Source: Wyeomyia smithii
Lineage: Eukaryota > Arthropoda > Insecta > Diptera > Culicidae
DNA length: 64,000 nt
NCBI RefSeq assembly: GCF_029784165.1
Contig: NC_073696.1
Location: 87,491,381-87,555,380 of the forward strand
Direction: 5' to 3'
Shown here: piece after piece, positions 48,723 through 60,802 of the stretch
How the letters are laid out: each line of letters begins with the position of its first letter
How positions within the stretch are numbered: the first letter of the stretch is position 1
Position numbers and translations under genes: made by a program
Notes under the pieces: model-generated
Told to the model about the DNA's origin: nothing
What the model saw: the letters and a program-made list of their open reading frames with translations, nothing else
Database searches by the model: none

Positions 48723-51700
48723 CCTGATATATTTGGATGATCGAGTTTGCAATTAGATTTTATGAATTCAAACTTGAGGTTTATACTGAAATATTGTAGC
48801 ATTGTGGAGTCTCCTAGTACAGTAATACCTGAATGTGTGATTGGTCATTCTTTTAAAGTGGTTCAAGTCACACGTCCCATTAATTTTATTTAAATTGATC
48901 CAATCAAAAAGATCTGACGGCCCATTTTAAAACGATTCAAGCAATTGTTACATCATTTACAACCTAATTATCAGACCAATATTTCTACCCGCATCACAAA
49001 GAGCATCAAACCAACATGTAAACTCGACCATATATCCGTTTTGGTTATACGACAGATATGAAAGAATAAGTATGATCAGAAAAAATCATGCACATATTAT
49101 AATAAGTCTGTCTCTCACAGAAAAAAACGTACATAGAGTAAGTCACAGTCTGGAGACAAAATTAATGTGCTCGTTAAAGCGAACATACATTATCCCTGGC
49201 AAAGTCAGAGACCTATAAACAAGAAAACGCAAGCCCGTCATCCGAAGCTAATGTATTATTTCCAAAACTGTTATTTGTCAACATATGTTTTTGCACAATA
49301 TATTTAGAATCGTTTCTGGCGCACAGTTGAATTTTTATGATCGCAGATATTAGCTTCAAGGACGCATTATCTCAAACAAACACTTTTTGCAAAGTTGATA
49401 TGAAATGGTTGTACATTAAAAAAAAACTAAAAACACTACGATGGCCACCGGAAAATGGCTTCGAAATCCATAGTTGAAGATTATTTTCTAACTTGAAAGA
49501 TTAGGGTTCGGGGAGAAAAAAACTCTCTCTCTCTCTCCACTTGACAGCCCGCCGAGAGAATATCGTGCTGATTCCGTCGAAAGTGACAATTTGCTTCGTC
49601 AAGCAGATACTTTTTCGAAGCATTGTTGTCAAGAGGGGATGTCCTTTCAGCTGTATGTTATTTGATGCTATTCAGATAAAAAAAAAAACTCCATAAGACG
49701 CAAACCGGAATGGTGCAGTTTGACACCGAACAACGTAATTTATTTTCCGTTTTCCAGCCATCCGGTTGGTTATATCTGGGACAAATTCATTCGTCAAACA
49801 ATTCTGTTCTACACATTATTACATTTTCCAGAAACGCCTGAACAGTGTAGCGGACTGAAGGGAAAAAGTTCATTCAAGAAGCGAAAGGGCGGATAAACTT
49901 TTCCCTCCGGAATAACTCTCTTTTTGTTCGCGTTTGTTCGATGATTTATTTTCCCATATGTCTTTTCCAGTGTCGTCGCAGTCTTCGCTGGGGCTCCTGG
50001 AGTTTTCTGCTGGCTAGATAATCATAAAACCACACACTACATATATGCACAGCGGGCCTCCTCTTTTTTATCGACGCTGTGGAAGGGAGAAAGGGAGATA
50101 AAAAGCGAAGCGTGTGTCGTTTATGAACACATTAAAATCAGCTTTTCTCACACCGACCGAGGCAAGGGCCGGTCAGTATGTGTACAAAGCAACCAGCTAA
50201 GCCGGTGCGAATGTTAAACCGAAGTTAGCTAGGCAGGAAAGCAACCAAAAAAAAAGAATCCCTGTCTGGAGAAGACCTCGGAACTAGAAGATGGATCGCT
50301 TTTGAAAATGAAAATTGAATGGAAAGCTCGGTCGGTTGGTTCCACCGACCGGGCGAGGGTACTGATGTGACGAAGGCAGGTATTTGATGAATTGGTGTGT
50401 TTAGGTGGCTTCACAGAGGGGAATATTTTTGTGTAGATTCGGCTTACACGATGAGCTTCAGTATTAGCGGAAATGCGGTAGACATTCAGACTCAATGCTA
50501 TTTACATTTTTTTTGCTAATGCCAACAGTTGATTGGTGACGAGTCGAAGTATTCTGTCCAAGATATAGCAAAATTGTCAATTATTTAGAAATCAGTAGGA
50601 GCTCACCTGAACCTAGTGCTGTCATCGATTTTTGCCTCTCCTGTGAGCCTTCATTTTTCCTTACGCAGTCATTCATGTAGTTCGAGACAGTATTATTGTA
50701 TTGAAACCAATTTTATTTTGCTTGGGCAGGAAAACTCCATCAAAAGGGATCACTAGATTTGTAGGATGAAACGCAGAGCCATAGAATTCGATTCCTACCG
50801 ACCGTCGTTACTTTGTCATTGCGATGACAGAGAATTGTCTTTTTTCTGTGCTCGCATTCTTGTAACAAAGCAGTGCTAAAATAATGTTTGAGGAAGCTTC
50901 GATGTTCAGCATACTTTTGACAGCCGTCAATATTAAAAGCTGACAGTACATGTATAAACATGAGACTAATGTTCATCGCCATGTAATTCAATCCTTTTAT
51001 TGAACAGTTTAAAGTTTGAGAGAGACTAGGCTTTTACTCGAAACGGTGAAATATTGTCCTGTAAATTTAAATTCACCCGAAATTTAGACGTGAAGAAAAT
51101 GTTCCTGAAGTGGATGCCACGTTTGATCACTTTGAAATAAAGAGCAGCGAAGTGCTTTTCGATATTTCGTGACAACAGAGCCGGACTTTTGCGTCGATTC
51201 ATCGAATCTTAAGTTTACCACGTTACGTCCGAGATGAAAGAACTATTAAAACATTGAAACTGCTACCTACATAATGTTTGAAAATCATTCATCATTTCCG
51301 AACCGTATCGAAGCATAGTAAAAGAGTTAACACTCGTGTATGAATGCAAGCCTTCACAATAGCACGTTTGAGCAGATTGCATGCAAGATCGCGAACACAA
51401 GTGTAGTGTACAGGCTTGTATGCAATCAGCTACGATGTGTTTTCATCAAACGTCAAGTCTTCATACGTTAACCAACAGTGTGACGTATAAATCAGGGATC
51501 CACATTTTTCAGCAGTCGAAGAAAACTGGCTACTTTAATAACGGGAACAAAAACTCTGATAAACCGGCTGTCTTACTAATATATGGAATATGAACCGAAC
51601 AATAATTTATTATTGTAAAAGTTTACCAAATCAATTTTCCCATCTGGAGACAGGTGCTGACAGAGAAAAGGATAGTGAACAAAATACAAACATAAGAATA

Positions 51701-53134
51701 TCATCCTACACATTTCTTCCCAATGTAGAGCAGGAGGCTGCATAAGCTGCTTAAAATTGGTTCCCTATGTTAATAGAATACTAACAAACACAGCGCTGAT
51801 GCATAGAATAACAGAGGAAATCTCTCCAAGGTGATTCGTTATCACCACCAGTTATTCTCTGAGAAATAACTGTTGATGAGTTTCAAGCGAAAAAAGAACA
51901 TGAAGCGAAGTCTTCGATACGATAATTTCTTACCTAACAGACGGTGTAATTTGTGACGAGATTCTCCTAAACTTAACGACACACTTTCTGTGTTCCTCAA
52001 ACATTGCTTTCAGTTTCAGTACAGTTCAGAAAGCAAACTCTGTGTCTTAAGACTGCTCCGTTATTTCTTTCAATTCGAAGGATATAATTGTTAAAACAAC
52101 AAACTTTTCTCAAAAAGTTGAGAATTAACCGGTGAAGAATTGATGACTGAGTTGTGGGCCGGAAGCTCATCAACAATATTTCAGTCTGAATCATCAATAC
52201 CAGAGATTAGTAATAAAATGTATTCATTGTTGATTTCCTAATAACTCAAAACCACAATGCTCTAAAACAAAAATAACCTTAAATGAAACAAACGCGAGAT
52301 TTCGTTTCTATTTTAACAAAAAAATCCTACCACTTTGCAAAATGATTAGGGATTCTTAACTAATGCCATTTTTGCCCAAGAAGAGTGCCAAATCAAAAAG
52401 CGATTTACTAATCAATTTCTAACCATCAACCGCAACCCCTTTCTTCGAACAACAAAGTGCGCACTCATTCCGAAAGATTGCCAATCATTCCCCACATCCG
52501 ACCTAAAGTTCGTAATCGCCACAAACGGCCGGCTTCCCCAGCATCATCAATTAATGCCTGACCCGATGTCATCGAGTTCTCATCCGAAATGAATAGACAA
52601 TGTAATCATACTAATCACAGAGCATTAGCCCATATCATATACCCTCGCATTCCGAACCGCACGCCACACTGGCTGCGAGTGCGAACACGACAAATGGGAC
52701 ACAAATTTGCTCGAATCGCTCAAATCTTCAATTCGAATGAATGCAAAACATGATTAACGAAGGAAAAACTTTCCTTCCCTGTCGAGCGTCGAAAAGCGAA
52801 ACCAGCATTCGCAGCTCGCGTCAAGTACTACATAATGTAGTACGTGACCATAAATTTTACCGCTTTCTGCCAGAAACACACCCGGTCGGATCGAGCGGGG
52901 CGGGTTCAATTCGGATTTCCGGTCGATGGTGACCTTTCCCCTTTCACAGGAAATATAACACCCATCTCCGTTTTGAAGGAAATCCTTCAAGTCACAAAAT
53001 GAACGGAGCGCTCGCATCTAATCCCGTATGCAGGGAAAACAGCCAAACAGGAGATAAGTCCCGGATCTACAGTCGCCAAAGTATAAGCTGGAATGTGCGG
53101 GAATTTTTTTCTCCACCTACAACCACAAACTTAC
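48723..53134. other. Long stretch without a supported gene
   Basis: AT-rich, mostly single-copy-looking DNA. Frames at 50229-50495 (-), 50740-50991 (-), 51381-51593 (+) and 52754-53017 (-) have no recognisable domain. A (CT)n run at 49521-49538 is the only simple repeat noted. Confidence 0.4.
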
Positions 53135-53225
53135 CTTTCCGGGCGAAGCAAAAGCTAACAACTTTGTTCGGCTTATAGGATTGAGTCAATAGGAGACGGA
53201 GGATCAAACAGTATTTAAACGCCAT
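53135..53225 (-). CDS. Speculative first coding exon with splice donor
   Basis: On the minus strand ATG 53225, in good context (AAT before, GCG after), encodes MAFKYCLILRLLLTQSYKPN and ten more residues. The exon runs to CGGAAAG|GTAAGT at 53135, a consensus donor. The N-terminus is hydrophobic after residue 5. Without splicing the frame stops after about 53 codons. No second exon could be identified; the frame at 53017-52754 is a possible but unsupported continuation. Confidence 0.2.
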
Positions 53226-53452
53226 ATTCAGGTACGTTCATTGGTTTTCCCAAACAACAACTTTGTCTTCAAAGTGAGGAGAAAGTTTGGTCGGGCTACC
53301 GAATGTCATTCGTCCATGCTCACACGCACACACACACATCGTTAGATAAAACACCGATCGTTGGTGGCATATCGTTTCTATATGCTATCAAAGAAAAATT
53401 TGCCTCAGCACAATAATCCGACAACGTAAAAGGGATTCATTTGCGTCGAAAC

Positions 53453-53653
53453 ATGGCGTCCTACTGTGTGGAAAGGATTTTGTTGTTTGTCTTATGTCTC
53501 GTTTCGATAATATATTATCAACATGGCGAGAAAAAAGTCTGCGAACTTCGAAACGAAGTGTTTCCCGGTCACAGAGTTAGAGGAGTGTCGTATCTCGAAA
53601 CCAGGTGCAAAACCGAGGACGCCATAGAAGAATTTATACTGGTCATAAAGTAG
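53453..53653 (+). CDS. Speculative 66-aa small secreted protein
   Basis: ATG 53453 in strong context (GAAACATGGCG) opens 66 codons. There is a signal-like segment ERILLFVLCLVSIIYY, then a hydrophilic part with two cysteines (positions 30 and 52) and a charged end. A TATTTAAA-like box lies at 53211-53217, far upstream. No polyadenylation signal was found close by and no family is known to me. It conflicts with the minus-strand exon candidate just upstream, unless the two are divergent. Confidence 0.2.
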   Translation: MASYCVERILLFVLCLVSIIYYQHGEKKVCELRNEVFPGHRVRGVSYLETRCKTEDAIEEFILVIK

Positions 53654-54639
53654 CTGAATTTGTCAAAATTTAAATATGTAGGTAGATTCGATTTACACAT
53701 TCAACTGCAGAAAGTGAACTATTACTATTTGTTAGATATGTACATAGAGCTATCCAGTGGCGTCAAGTGAAGTCTCTGCACCCGGTGCGGAACTGTCTGG
53801 TGGCACCCCCTACCTTTCCGGAAACGGATTCAAAATTCAATGTTATTCAAAAAATACAAATATTTTCCAAAGACTCTGGCATACTGCAGAACTAGAAAAA
53901 TACATTTTCTCCGAGCCATGATGAAGGTAAAATTTTCTATAACTTTTTCAAAACCGATCACCTTGGTTAGTTCGTTTTCAACAGACAAGATCGATAGTTA
54001 GCCAGAAACGAAAAACGCCTTTTTTCCATGAAATTCAACTACACGATAAATGCGAGTATTTCGCGTGAACTTCATTCAATTGAGAACATCCTGTACTGCT
54101 ATTCCATTAAAAGACGATGTTTCGAAACCTCGTCGTAGAATAACGACAGCCTTCGAACAATTTCTTCCATATTCCTCGTTGGATCTTAGAGAAGTGGAAC
54201 CTTGGATTGCCTTGACTGCAGTTCGGTGGCTACTCCAGTCGACAACCGTTCTAGGGATACGCTTGCATTACTCTTTAGTACATCCCACCGTTATGTCGAA
54301 CCAACAAAAACGCATACACTGCTTCGAGGGTTCCAAAATAATGCGTGAGTAACTTAGCCCCAAATGCCGGGCGTCATACCGTTGGAAAACACTGTTTTCC
54401 AGCTAAAAAAACTTGACGTTAATGCCTGATCCCGCTTTTCGACGGGTTCCGATATTTGATAAATATTTATTAGTTTCTTCTTCATTGAATTAGTTTCTTC
54501 TACATTGAATTAATTTTGATTTGGTTGTTTTTTTTTTTTATCAAGAAATAGGAGAATACCAGTGGTTTTTATTTCACTGTACACAGCAAAATATTTTTTT
54601 CTGGTTTTCACGACTTTTTCATTTTTAGCAAGCAGTTTA
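53654..54639. other. Non-coding stretch
   Basis: At 53757-53820 the text CCAGTGGCGTCAAGTGAAGT followed by CACCCGGTGCGG resembles transposon ends, but no partner end was found. The 100-codon frame at 54050-54352 has no recognised domain. Confidence 0.35.
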
Positions 54640-55757
54640 CTGCCTATAATCGCATATCAGTCCCATCTGTAAAATCATCGAGTTGAGAAAACAGCGCTTG
54701 AAGATATTTTTCTTGTTTAGGGTATTTCACCTATTTGGTGTGGGTTATTTTGATTTTTTCATGAAAATTACAATGAAAAATAAGGAAGAGACTGATATGC
54801 GATTATTTAGGCCATTGAGTAGCAAAATAATCGCATACCAGTCTCACTTTCAACCGCTCGGTGCAGGAGTAGTCTTATTTTTTTTCAAGTATTTTGAATA
54901 TGGGCAGACGTTTATGACCGCAGACAGCTTCTAATTTTTCTACATGGAGAGAGGCGAAGACGTCCACCCATTACTTACCCCGACTTTGAGGTCGTCGTTG
55001 AAAAAGCAAAATATAAGGTTGAAGTCTTGGATATGCTACTGATTAATTTCCTTTTATACTTCTTCAATGTTTCGCAATACATGCTGAATAAATTCTTCCG
55101 CATTAGCCCGTGCATTTAGCGTATTGGAAACGTGGTATTTAGAAAGGGAAGACTCCAATTTCATTACAACAGTGACTTGACGGAAGACGACGGCGACGAA
55201 AAGAGGTACAAGCTGTTTTTTGGCTAAGCAACTAAAAATGATTTCCTCTGAGTTCTGACAATTTCTTGTGAATGATCATATAAGTGAGCAGATCATCCAC
55301 AAGAAATTAACCCCTTGCAGAAAGCAGCTTTGCTTAAGGTTATTATCCCTCTGATTGACGAAACCAATAACCTTTCGAGAACAAATTTCCAGAAAAAGTT
55401 ACAGTTTAAGTGTCTACTCAAAATTATCTTTTGGGTGGAATTTATTTTAAAAAAACCTCTCATTTATTAATTATTTGATGATTTTTTAACAGTAAAAAAC
55501 TTATAAAACAACACCAAATATTTATTATATGGATTGAAGATAAAAATATGGCCATACTCAGGAAAAACATTTGGTGGGACTGATATGCGATTATTTTTAA
55601 AATGGGACAATTAGTCCTCACATTTTTTTCTGACTTTTTCAAATAAAACATACTTTTTTGTTTCCTTAATCGATAGAAGAGCAAGGAATAGATGAAATCT
55701 GATATTTAACTCAAAAACGATGAAAATCCATATGGACTGGTATGCGATTATAGGCAG
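54640..55757. mobile_element. Non-autonomous TIR element with TTTA duplication
   Basis: Ends read CTGCCTATAATCGCATA inward on both sides, then Y-CAGTCC (one T/C mismatch in 24). TTTA flanks both ends (54636-54639 and 55758-55761). The subterminal part repeats the motif ATAATCGCATAYCAGTC again in inverted orientation (about 54827 and 55577-55597). The 1118-bp interior has no transposase frame. A 4-bp duplication fits the 'm4bp' kind of mosquito MITE, but the superfamily is undetermined. Confidence 0.85.
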
Positions 55758-56004
55758 TTTATTGATCAGAACAGGCTTATTCAACAAATAAAGTGATTGG
55801 CTTCAGTGCGTCTTGAACAGTCCTACAGATCAGACGTTTTTTCGGTTGCTTGTGGACTGGTCTTTGACTGCCTATAGCTTCAAAGTTTGTGTTTTGTCAG
55901 TGTGTCTTTTAAAGACCACCTGAAAGTTATTTCCCATCAGTCTTTCTCAAGACTACCTACTTTTGAATTTAACATTTGTTTTAACTTTTTTCGTATCACC
56001 TGAA

Positions 56005-57327
56005 ATGGCTGGACGGAAAAAGAAACCTCGCATCGCTGCGGGGAGGAAAAGAGAGGCATCTCTTTCTGACACTTCGAGTGTCTGTAGTGACAATCCTTTT
56101 GATATTTTGCCTGAGCAAGAAGCTGGTGAAATGGAAGTTACCAATAATGAAACTATACAAAATATAAAATCTTTAAAAAAGGAGAAAGTTCCACCTATTG
56201 TGGTAACTATTTCTTCTGAATTTAATATATTCAAAAAGGAACTTTCAACGTTTGTTTCTGACGTTAAAGTTACCTATCAAATTGGCCGTAGAGGTGAATG
56301 CCGCTTATTAGCCGACTCAGTAAAGGGTCGTGATCGTCTTGTTCAGTATTTAACTGACAAGATGTACAATTTTCTTACATATGACACCAAGAACGCCAAG
56401 CCGTTCAAGGTTGTCTTGAAAGGTCTCACCAACGATCAAACCGTTGATGAGATCAAACTTACTTTAACAGAATTACTTGGCATAGCCCCTACCCAAGTAA
56501 TTCTAATGAAACAAAAATCACGAGGCGAAAACAGTCAGAGAACTGGAATTTCCCTTGTTAATTATTTAATTAATTTTAACCGCAATGAGGTTAACAACTT
56601 AAAATTTTTTGAAAAAGCACATGCTTTGTATAATGTGCGTGTAAAGTGGGAAATTTATAGGAAGTATGGCGGAGGTGAAAAGCATATCACCCAATGCCGT
56701 ACTTGCCAACGTTATGGCCATGGTTCCAAATTCTGTAACATGGACCAAAAATGTCTTAATTGTGGAGACTCTTCTCACAAAAAGGACACATGTCCTGTGA
56801 AAGAGAGTAAAAATTTTCGCTGTGCGAATTGTAACGGCAACCATATGTCAAATTTTTATCAATGCCCAGTCCGTTTAGCAATTGTTAAGGCAAGGCAAGG
56901 TAAACAAAATTCAATTTCTCAATTAAAACCAACTTCAAAACAAAATTCTCCAAGCGTACCAGTGACGCATAGTTTACCTACTCCTTTGCATACCCGTTTA
57001 ACTTATGCACAGGTTACAGGTAGTTCGAGCATTATACCGCCTAGTGTTGGTAGTTCGAAAATGACCGTTAATATGGGTAAGCAAAACACGCTAGAAAATA
57101 ATTGTACACCTATTACTCCAGCTAATATTGCTGCCGAAAATATTTTTTCTAATGTCAACTGCCTGGGGCCTATTACGGCAGGTAAACTTTCTTTTTTGCA
57201 ACAGGCAATGTTCGATCTTATGAACGCCATGTTGCAGGCAAAATCAATGTTTGAAGCCATTCAAATAGGCACAAATTTTACTATTAAAATTGTTTCTAAT
57301 TTAAAATTTAGCAATGATTTCAAATAA
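56005..57327 (+). CDS. Jockey LINE copy B ORF1 (Gag-like, three zinc knuckles), intact
   Basis: A 440-residue protein from ATG 56005 (MAGRKKKPRIAAG; an upstream in-frame TTG is not used). The Lys-rich N-terminus is followed by a central region (VTYQIGRRGECRLLADSVKG, VVLKGLTNDQTVDEIKLTL), likely an RRM-like fold. CCHC knuckles CRTCQRYGHGSKFC, CLNCGDSSHKKDTC and CANCNGNHMSNFYQC follow, then a Ser/Thr/Pro linker and a hydrophobic C-terminus. It would bind element RNA as an RNP. This is the only intact LINE ORF in the window. Its stop overlaps the ORF2 start by 14 bases. Confidence 0.88.
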   Translation: MAGRKKKPRIAAGRKREASLSDTSSVCSDNPFDILPEQEAGEMEVTNNETIQNIKSLKKEKVPPIVVTISSEFNIFKKELSTFVSDVKVTYQIGRRGECRLLADSVKGRDRLVQYLTDKMYNFLTYDTKNAKPFKVVLKGLTNDQTVDEIKLTLTELLGIAPTQVILMKQKSRGENSQRTGISLVNYLINFNRNEVNNLKFFEKAHALYNVRVKWEIYRKYGGGEKHITQCRTCQRYGHGSKFCNMDQKCLNCGDSSHKKDTCPVKESKNFRCANCNGNHMSNFYQCPVRLAIVKARQGKQNSISQLKPTSKQNSPSVPVTHSLPTPLHTRLTYAQVTGSSSIIPPSVGSSKMTVNMGKQNTLENNCTPITPANIAAENIFSNVNCLGPITAGKLSFLQQAMFDLMNAMLQAKSMFEAIQIGTNFTIKIVSNLKFSNDFK

Positions 57328-59683
57328 AACAATTAAAATATTAAATTGGAATGCTCGCTCATTGAAGGCCAATGAGAATGAGCTTTTTGATTTTTTAACA
57401 GTAAAAAATGTGCATATTGCAATTATTACTGAAACATTTTTGAAACCTAACATAAAATTAAAATATGATCCCAATTACGTGGTTCATAGAAATGATAGGA
57501 TTCAGGGTTCCGGCGGTGGAGTTGCAATTGTTATTCATCGCCGAATCAAACATCGTGCTCTTCCCCATCTTGAGACGAAAGTTATTGAAACTTTGGGAAT
57601 TGAAGTTCAAACTGAACTTGGGATTTTATTTATTGCCGCAGCATATTTACCATTTCAATGCACACGCGAGCTCAAAAATTATTTTAAAGGTGATTTACAA
57701 AAACTCACCAGAAATCGTTCGAAATTTTTCATAATCGGCGATTTTAACGCTAAACATCGTTCATGGAATAATTTTCAAAGTAATTCCAATGGCAAAATTT
57801 TATTCAATGATTGTTCTTCAGGATACTATTCTATTTTGTCTCCGAATAGTCCTACATGCTTTTCTTCTGTAAGAAACCCTTCAACAATTGATTTGGTGCT
57901 GACAGATCAAAGTCATGTATGTAGTGATTTGATCACACATGCTGCCTTTGATTCTGACCATCTTCCAATAACTTTTTCTTTATCACATGAATCAGTTTTA
58001 AACCCTATGAGCTCTGTTTTTAATTATAACAAAGCTAATTGGGAAAGATACAAAAATTATATTGAGAGAAATTTCAATAATGAGCTTGATTTGCAAAACG
58101 GAGTGAATATTGATTCCGCTTTGGAAGCATTAAAATGTGCAAATGTTGATGCCAGGAATTATTCTGTTCCAAAGGCTCAAGTGAAATTTGATTCATCAAT
58201 AATTGACGAAAATCTTCAACTTCTAATTCGTTTGAAAAATGTCCGCAGACGTCAATATCAACGTTCTCGTGACCCTGTTTTTAAAACTATTTATAAAGAT
58301 TTACAGAAAGAGATTAAACATAGATTTACTCTTCTGAGAAATCAAAATTTTGAGACTAAAGTTGAAAAATTGAAACCATATTCAAAACCATTTTGGAAGC
58401 TGTCGAAGATTCTTAAGAAACCTTCAAAGCCTATTCCAGTTTTAAAAGATGGTGAACGTTTTCTTGTATCCAATGAACAAAAGGCTCAAAGACTTGCTCA
58501 GCAGTTTGAGAGTGTTCATAACTCAAATTTGAATTTTGTGAGTCCAATTGAAAATGAAGTCACACATCAATTTGATTTAATTTCTTCCCAGAAATTTTTA
58601 CCTGCAGAAATAATTGAAACTAACTTGAATGAGATTAAATCAATTATTAAAAATTTCAAAAATATGAAAGCCCCTGGTGACGATGGAATCTTTAATATAC
58701 TAATCAAACATCTCCCTGAGAGCACAATGGAATTTTTAGTGAAAATTTTCAATTGCTGCTTCAAAATTGCATATTTTCCCAAATTATGGAAAAATGCAAA
58801 AATTACTCCCATTTTAAAACCGGATAAGAACCCAGCTGAAGTTTCAAGTTATCGACCAATCAGTTTGCTTTCTTCAATAAGTAAACTGTTTGAGAGAATT
58901 ATTCTTAACAGAATGATGTCACACATCAACGAAAATTCAATTTTTGCAAATGAACAGTTTGGATTTCGCCATGGGCATTCCACAACTCATCAATTGCTCA
59001 GAGTTACTAATATGATACGAGCTAACAAATCTGAAGGTTATTCCACTGGAGCTGCTCTTTTAGACATAGAAAAAGCATTCGACAGTGTTTGGCATAAAGG
59101 TTTGATTGCGAAATTGCAAACTTTTAATTTTCCAATTTTCCTAATCAAAATTTTAAAAAATTATCTTACTGATCGAACTCTGCAGGTTGTCTATCAGAAT
59201 TCAAAATCTGATATATTTCCTGTCAGAGCAGGTGTACCTCAAGGTTCAGTCTTGGGTCCAGTCCTGTACAACATATTCACTTCAGATCTTCCTGATTTGC
59301 CTCCAGCATGCACAAAGTCATTGTTCTGCGATGACACAAGCATTTCCGTAAAAGGAAAAAAGCCCTCGTGTCATATGCAGTCGATTGCAGAAAAGTTTAG
59401 ATATTTTTTCTTCCTACTTGCAAAAGTGGAAAATCTCTCCCAATGCTTCTAAAACTCAAATGATAATTTTTCCTCATAAGCCTAGGGCTTCTTTCCTCAA
59501 GCCAAACAATAATCACGTTGTCAAGATGAATGGGGTTATTTTAAGTTGGTCCGACAAGGTTAAGTACTTGGGACTAATTTATGATAAAAAACTTATTTTC
59601 AAAGAGCACATTGAGAGTATACAAGCCAAGTGCATCAAATATACGAGATGTTTATATCCTCTCATTAACAGGAATTCTAAACT
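57314..59683 (+). pseudogene. Jockey LINE copy B ORF2, frameshifted and C-terminally lost
   Basis: Open for 712 codons from ATG 57314 to 59452. Endonuclease (residues 1-230): LNWNARSL, GGGVAIVIHRRIKH, IIGDFNAKHRSW, SDHLPITFS. RT (about 440-690): APGDDGIFNILIKHLP, EQFGFRHGHSTTHQL, LDIEKAFDSVWHK, VPQGSVLGPVLYN, LFCDDTSISVKG. An extra base near 59360 (GGAAAAAAGCC) shifts the frame just after the catalytic box. The true frame continues at 59385-59683 before the truncation. It lacks the stop and the deletion that disable copy A. Confidence 0.9.
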
Positions 59684-60737
59684 GGAATAATTCGTCTAAA
59701 GAACATTAGAGAATGATAAAACTGAACTAAAAGGCGTGGCCTATTTCGTAGCAACCTTCGGCTATAAGTGAGTGTAAAAGCGAGTGAAAACCATCTACAT
59801 TAATTAGTCGGAAGGTGAGCTGGCTAGACCGTCTACAACGTTGACAGCAGTAGCAGCAGATATCAGCACTCAGCAGTAACAGCGGATTGCCGCGGGTTGC
59901 GCTTGTGGCTACCTTTAAATAAAACAAATCACTCGCCCTGTAGTTGGTCACCATGTCGCAGGAGCAGCGCGGTTCTTCTCACTTCTCAGCGTGTGTCGTC
60001 AAACTGCCGTAATTTCCCCACAACTGATGCAGCATAAAAGTTGCCAAATCCAATTTCGAGCAGCAAAGTGCCTTTCTCAAGGTGAATGAACAAGTAGTTG
60101 AAGGTTAATCATTTTTTGACAACTCAAGCAAGCAATCTGTGCTGGATACTAGCAATTTAAATCTGTAGCGACCGTCTAATTTACTGAATGTGAAACAGCT
60201 TTTACAGCTCGTGTTTTCAGTGTCTTTATTCCCCCACTGTTGAGGCAGCACAAAGCAAGCGTTTGAAGACTTTATGACTCATTAATGAAACTCTTACAAC
60301 AATGCATTTGTTAATAGTGTGCGTAGCTCTACGTCAGTTATGCGGCCATGTCTTGGATACAACCTCCTACTTTTTTTGATAAAAATTACTATTGCTACCG
60401 AACAAGCTCACCACAACAAAGGCCAATATGCTCCAATGCAGAAGGCTAATATGCCACTAGTAGAAATTTTATTTTATTTTATTATAGTTCTTTTTTATTT
60501 TTTTATTTTATTTTATTTTATTTTTATTTTATTGTATTTTATTATTGGCACATGCCGTCTTACCCCACTGGTGCGTTTTGAACAGTTCTCCCCTAAACTA
60601 ATCGGACCAGCCGTTTTATTTCAGATTCTTTTGAATTCAACTATTTTTTATGTGAACAATTTAATTGCCTAAAACTGTTCTTAACATTTCAAAATTGGCA
60701 CTTTCAAAACAAAAAAAGTTTTTCTAATGAAATCTTC
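59684..60737. other. Unclassified block with TATA-like and AATAAA motifs; (TTTTA)n tract
   Basis: After the LINE break, the DNA at 59690-60010 is GC-richer. It has CGGCTATAAGTG (59761-59770), a CAG-rich segment (59845-59880) and AATAAA at 59918-59923. The layout recalls the promoter-bearing repeat, but the sequence differs. At 60463-60545 there is a (TTTTA)n-type microsatellite. No protein-coding frame is supported. Confidence 0.4.
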
Positions 60738-60775
60738 GCCATGTATTGTGCTGTGTCAAATAAATGTTGTGTGAA
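60738..60775 (+). repeat. Possible 3' tail of an I-clade LINE
   Basis: TGTATTGTGCTGTGTCAAAT followed by AAATGTTGTGTGAAC resembles the 3' end of the I-clade family here, whose plus sense reads TGTATTTGTGCCGTGTCAAA then TAAATGATTTGTGA. An A-rich stretch follows. Only about 35 bases are comparable. Confidence 0.4.
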
Positions 60776-60802
60776 CAAAAACAAACAAAATCACAGACAA
60801 AG

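Larger units (their letters stand above)
55806..59683 (+). mobile_element. Jockey-clade LINE copy B, 3'-truncated
   Basis: Nearly identical to copy A from AGTGCGTCTTGAAC through ORF1 and most of ORF2. The match ends abruptly after GGAATTCTAAACT at about 59683, losing the ORF2 C-terminus, 3' UTR and poly(A). It therefore has no identifiable target duplication. The 5' end lies 45-50 bp after the TIR element. Confidence 0.9.
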
